This document shows, piece after piece, positions 63,826-64,000 of a stretch of 64,000 bases of DNA. How positions within the stretch are numbered: the stretch's first letter is position 1; each line of letters starts with the position of its first letter. Below the pieces are notes generated by a model. The model had not been told where the DNA came from. It saw only the letters and a list, made by a program, of their open reading frames with translations, and did no database searches. This stretch comes from Colwellia sp. (GTDB taxonomy: Bacteria > Pseudomonadota > Gammaproteobacteria > Enterobacterales > Alteromonadaceae), in the NCBI GenBank assembly GCA_029938115.1, contig JAPYOP010000011.1:22953-86952 (forward strand), written 5' to 3'. The position numbers and the translations under genes are program-made.

Positions 63826-63993
63826 TTAGACTTTATCACCAGCTTGAGAGTCTTTTGACTCTTGCTCTGCTTGGGCTAACTTTTCTCGTTCTGCTTTAGA
63901 TACATAGCGAGGCTTATTACTTGTATGTAATTTTGCATTCGCTTTTTTTTGTCTCTTTTTTAAGGTTTCGTTGATCTTCTTTTTTCGGTTCAT
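63826..63993 (-). CDS. Small Lys-rich DUF2986-like protein
   Basis: A 55-codon frame from an ATG at 63993 to TAA at 63826, convergent with the efflux permease (20-base gap). The product is very basic at its N-terminus (NRKKKINETLKKRQKKANAK), then LHTSNKPRYVSKAEREKLAQ and an acidic/polar end. This opening and the KPRYVSKAER segment match my recollection of DUF2986, a family of short proteins of unknown function in Vibrio and Alteromonadales. The upstream region, and hence the promoter, lies beyond the window. It could be nucleic-acid binding because of its charge, but that is a guess. Confidence 0.72.
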   Translation of the reverse strand: MNRKKKINETLKKRQKKANAKLHTSNKPRYVSKAEREKLAQAEQESKDSQAGDKV

Positions 63994-64000
63994 TTTAATG

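Overview
The window is a motility supercluster of a Gram-negative, polarly flagellated marine gammaproteobacterium. The gene order flaG-fliD, flrA-flrB-flrC, fliE to fliR, flhB-flhA-flhF-flhG-fliA, cheYZAB, parC-parP-cheW is that of Vibrio, Shewanella, Pseudoalteromonas and Colwellia. The low GC, the dispersed intergenic palindromes and the protein character point to Alteromonadales, most likely Colwelliaceae (Colwellia/Thalassotalea). This is an inference from pattern; no database was consulted.

Layout. (1) 1-8758, plus strand: the 3' part of one large flagellin, a complete near-paralogue of 668 aa, flaG, the filament cap fliD, and a Maf-type flagellin glycosyltransferase. (2) 8755-21375, minus strand throughout: a tightly packed ten-gene nonulosonic (pseudaminic-like) acid operon, read pseB, pseC, aldo/keto reductase, GNAT, SpsF-type cytidylyltransferase, class III aminotransferase, PseG-GNAT fusion, formyltransferase, pseI, PIG-L deacetylase. 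It is followed by a proteolytic flagellin (flagellinolysin) with a zinc-protease motif, then fliT-like and fliS. (3) 21698-26065: the regulatory cascade flrA, flrB, flrC. (4) 26386-46360: basal body, C-ring, export apparatus, FlhF/FlhG polar placement proteins and sigma-28. (5) 46418-55337: chemotaxis genes with a second stator pair (motC/motD) and the polar array proteins ParC/ParP. (6) 55443-64000: mlaA, then housekeeping ribH-nusB-thiL-pgpA, hpf, an RND efflux adaptor/pump pair, and a small DUF2986-type gene on the minus strand.

How it works together. FlrA with sigma-54 would switch on the middle genes. I read GG-N10-GC sigma-54 sites before fliD, maf, the pse-like operon, fliS, flrB, fliE, fliK and flhA. 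FliA then drives late genes, and perfectly spaced sigma-28 sites precede the complete flagellin and the flagellinolysin. Filament building, filament glycosylation and a protease-bearing filament subunit are therefore wired into one hierarchy.

The most unusual content is the minus-strand block. It combines an enzymatic flagellin with a sugar operon whose extra enzymes (deacetylase, formyltransferase with an atypical active-site residue, class III aminotransferase, SpsF-type cytidylyltransferase, PseG-GNAT fusion) suggest a non-standard, possibly N-formylated, nonulosonic acid. Other items of note are a threefold repeated acidic motif in the CheA linker and three families of intergenic palindromic repeats. 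I saw no rRNA, tRNA, CRISPR array, transposase or prophage gene.
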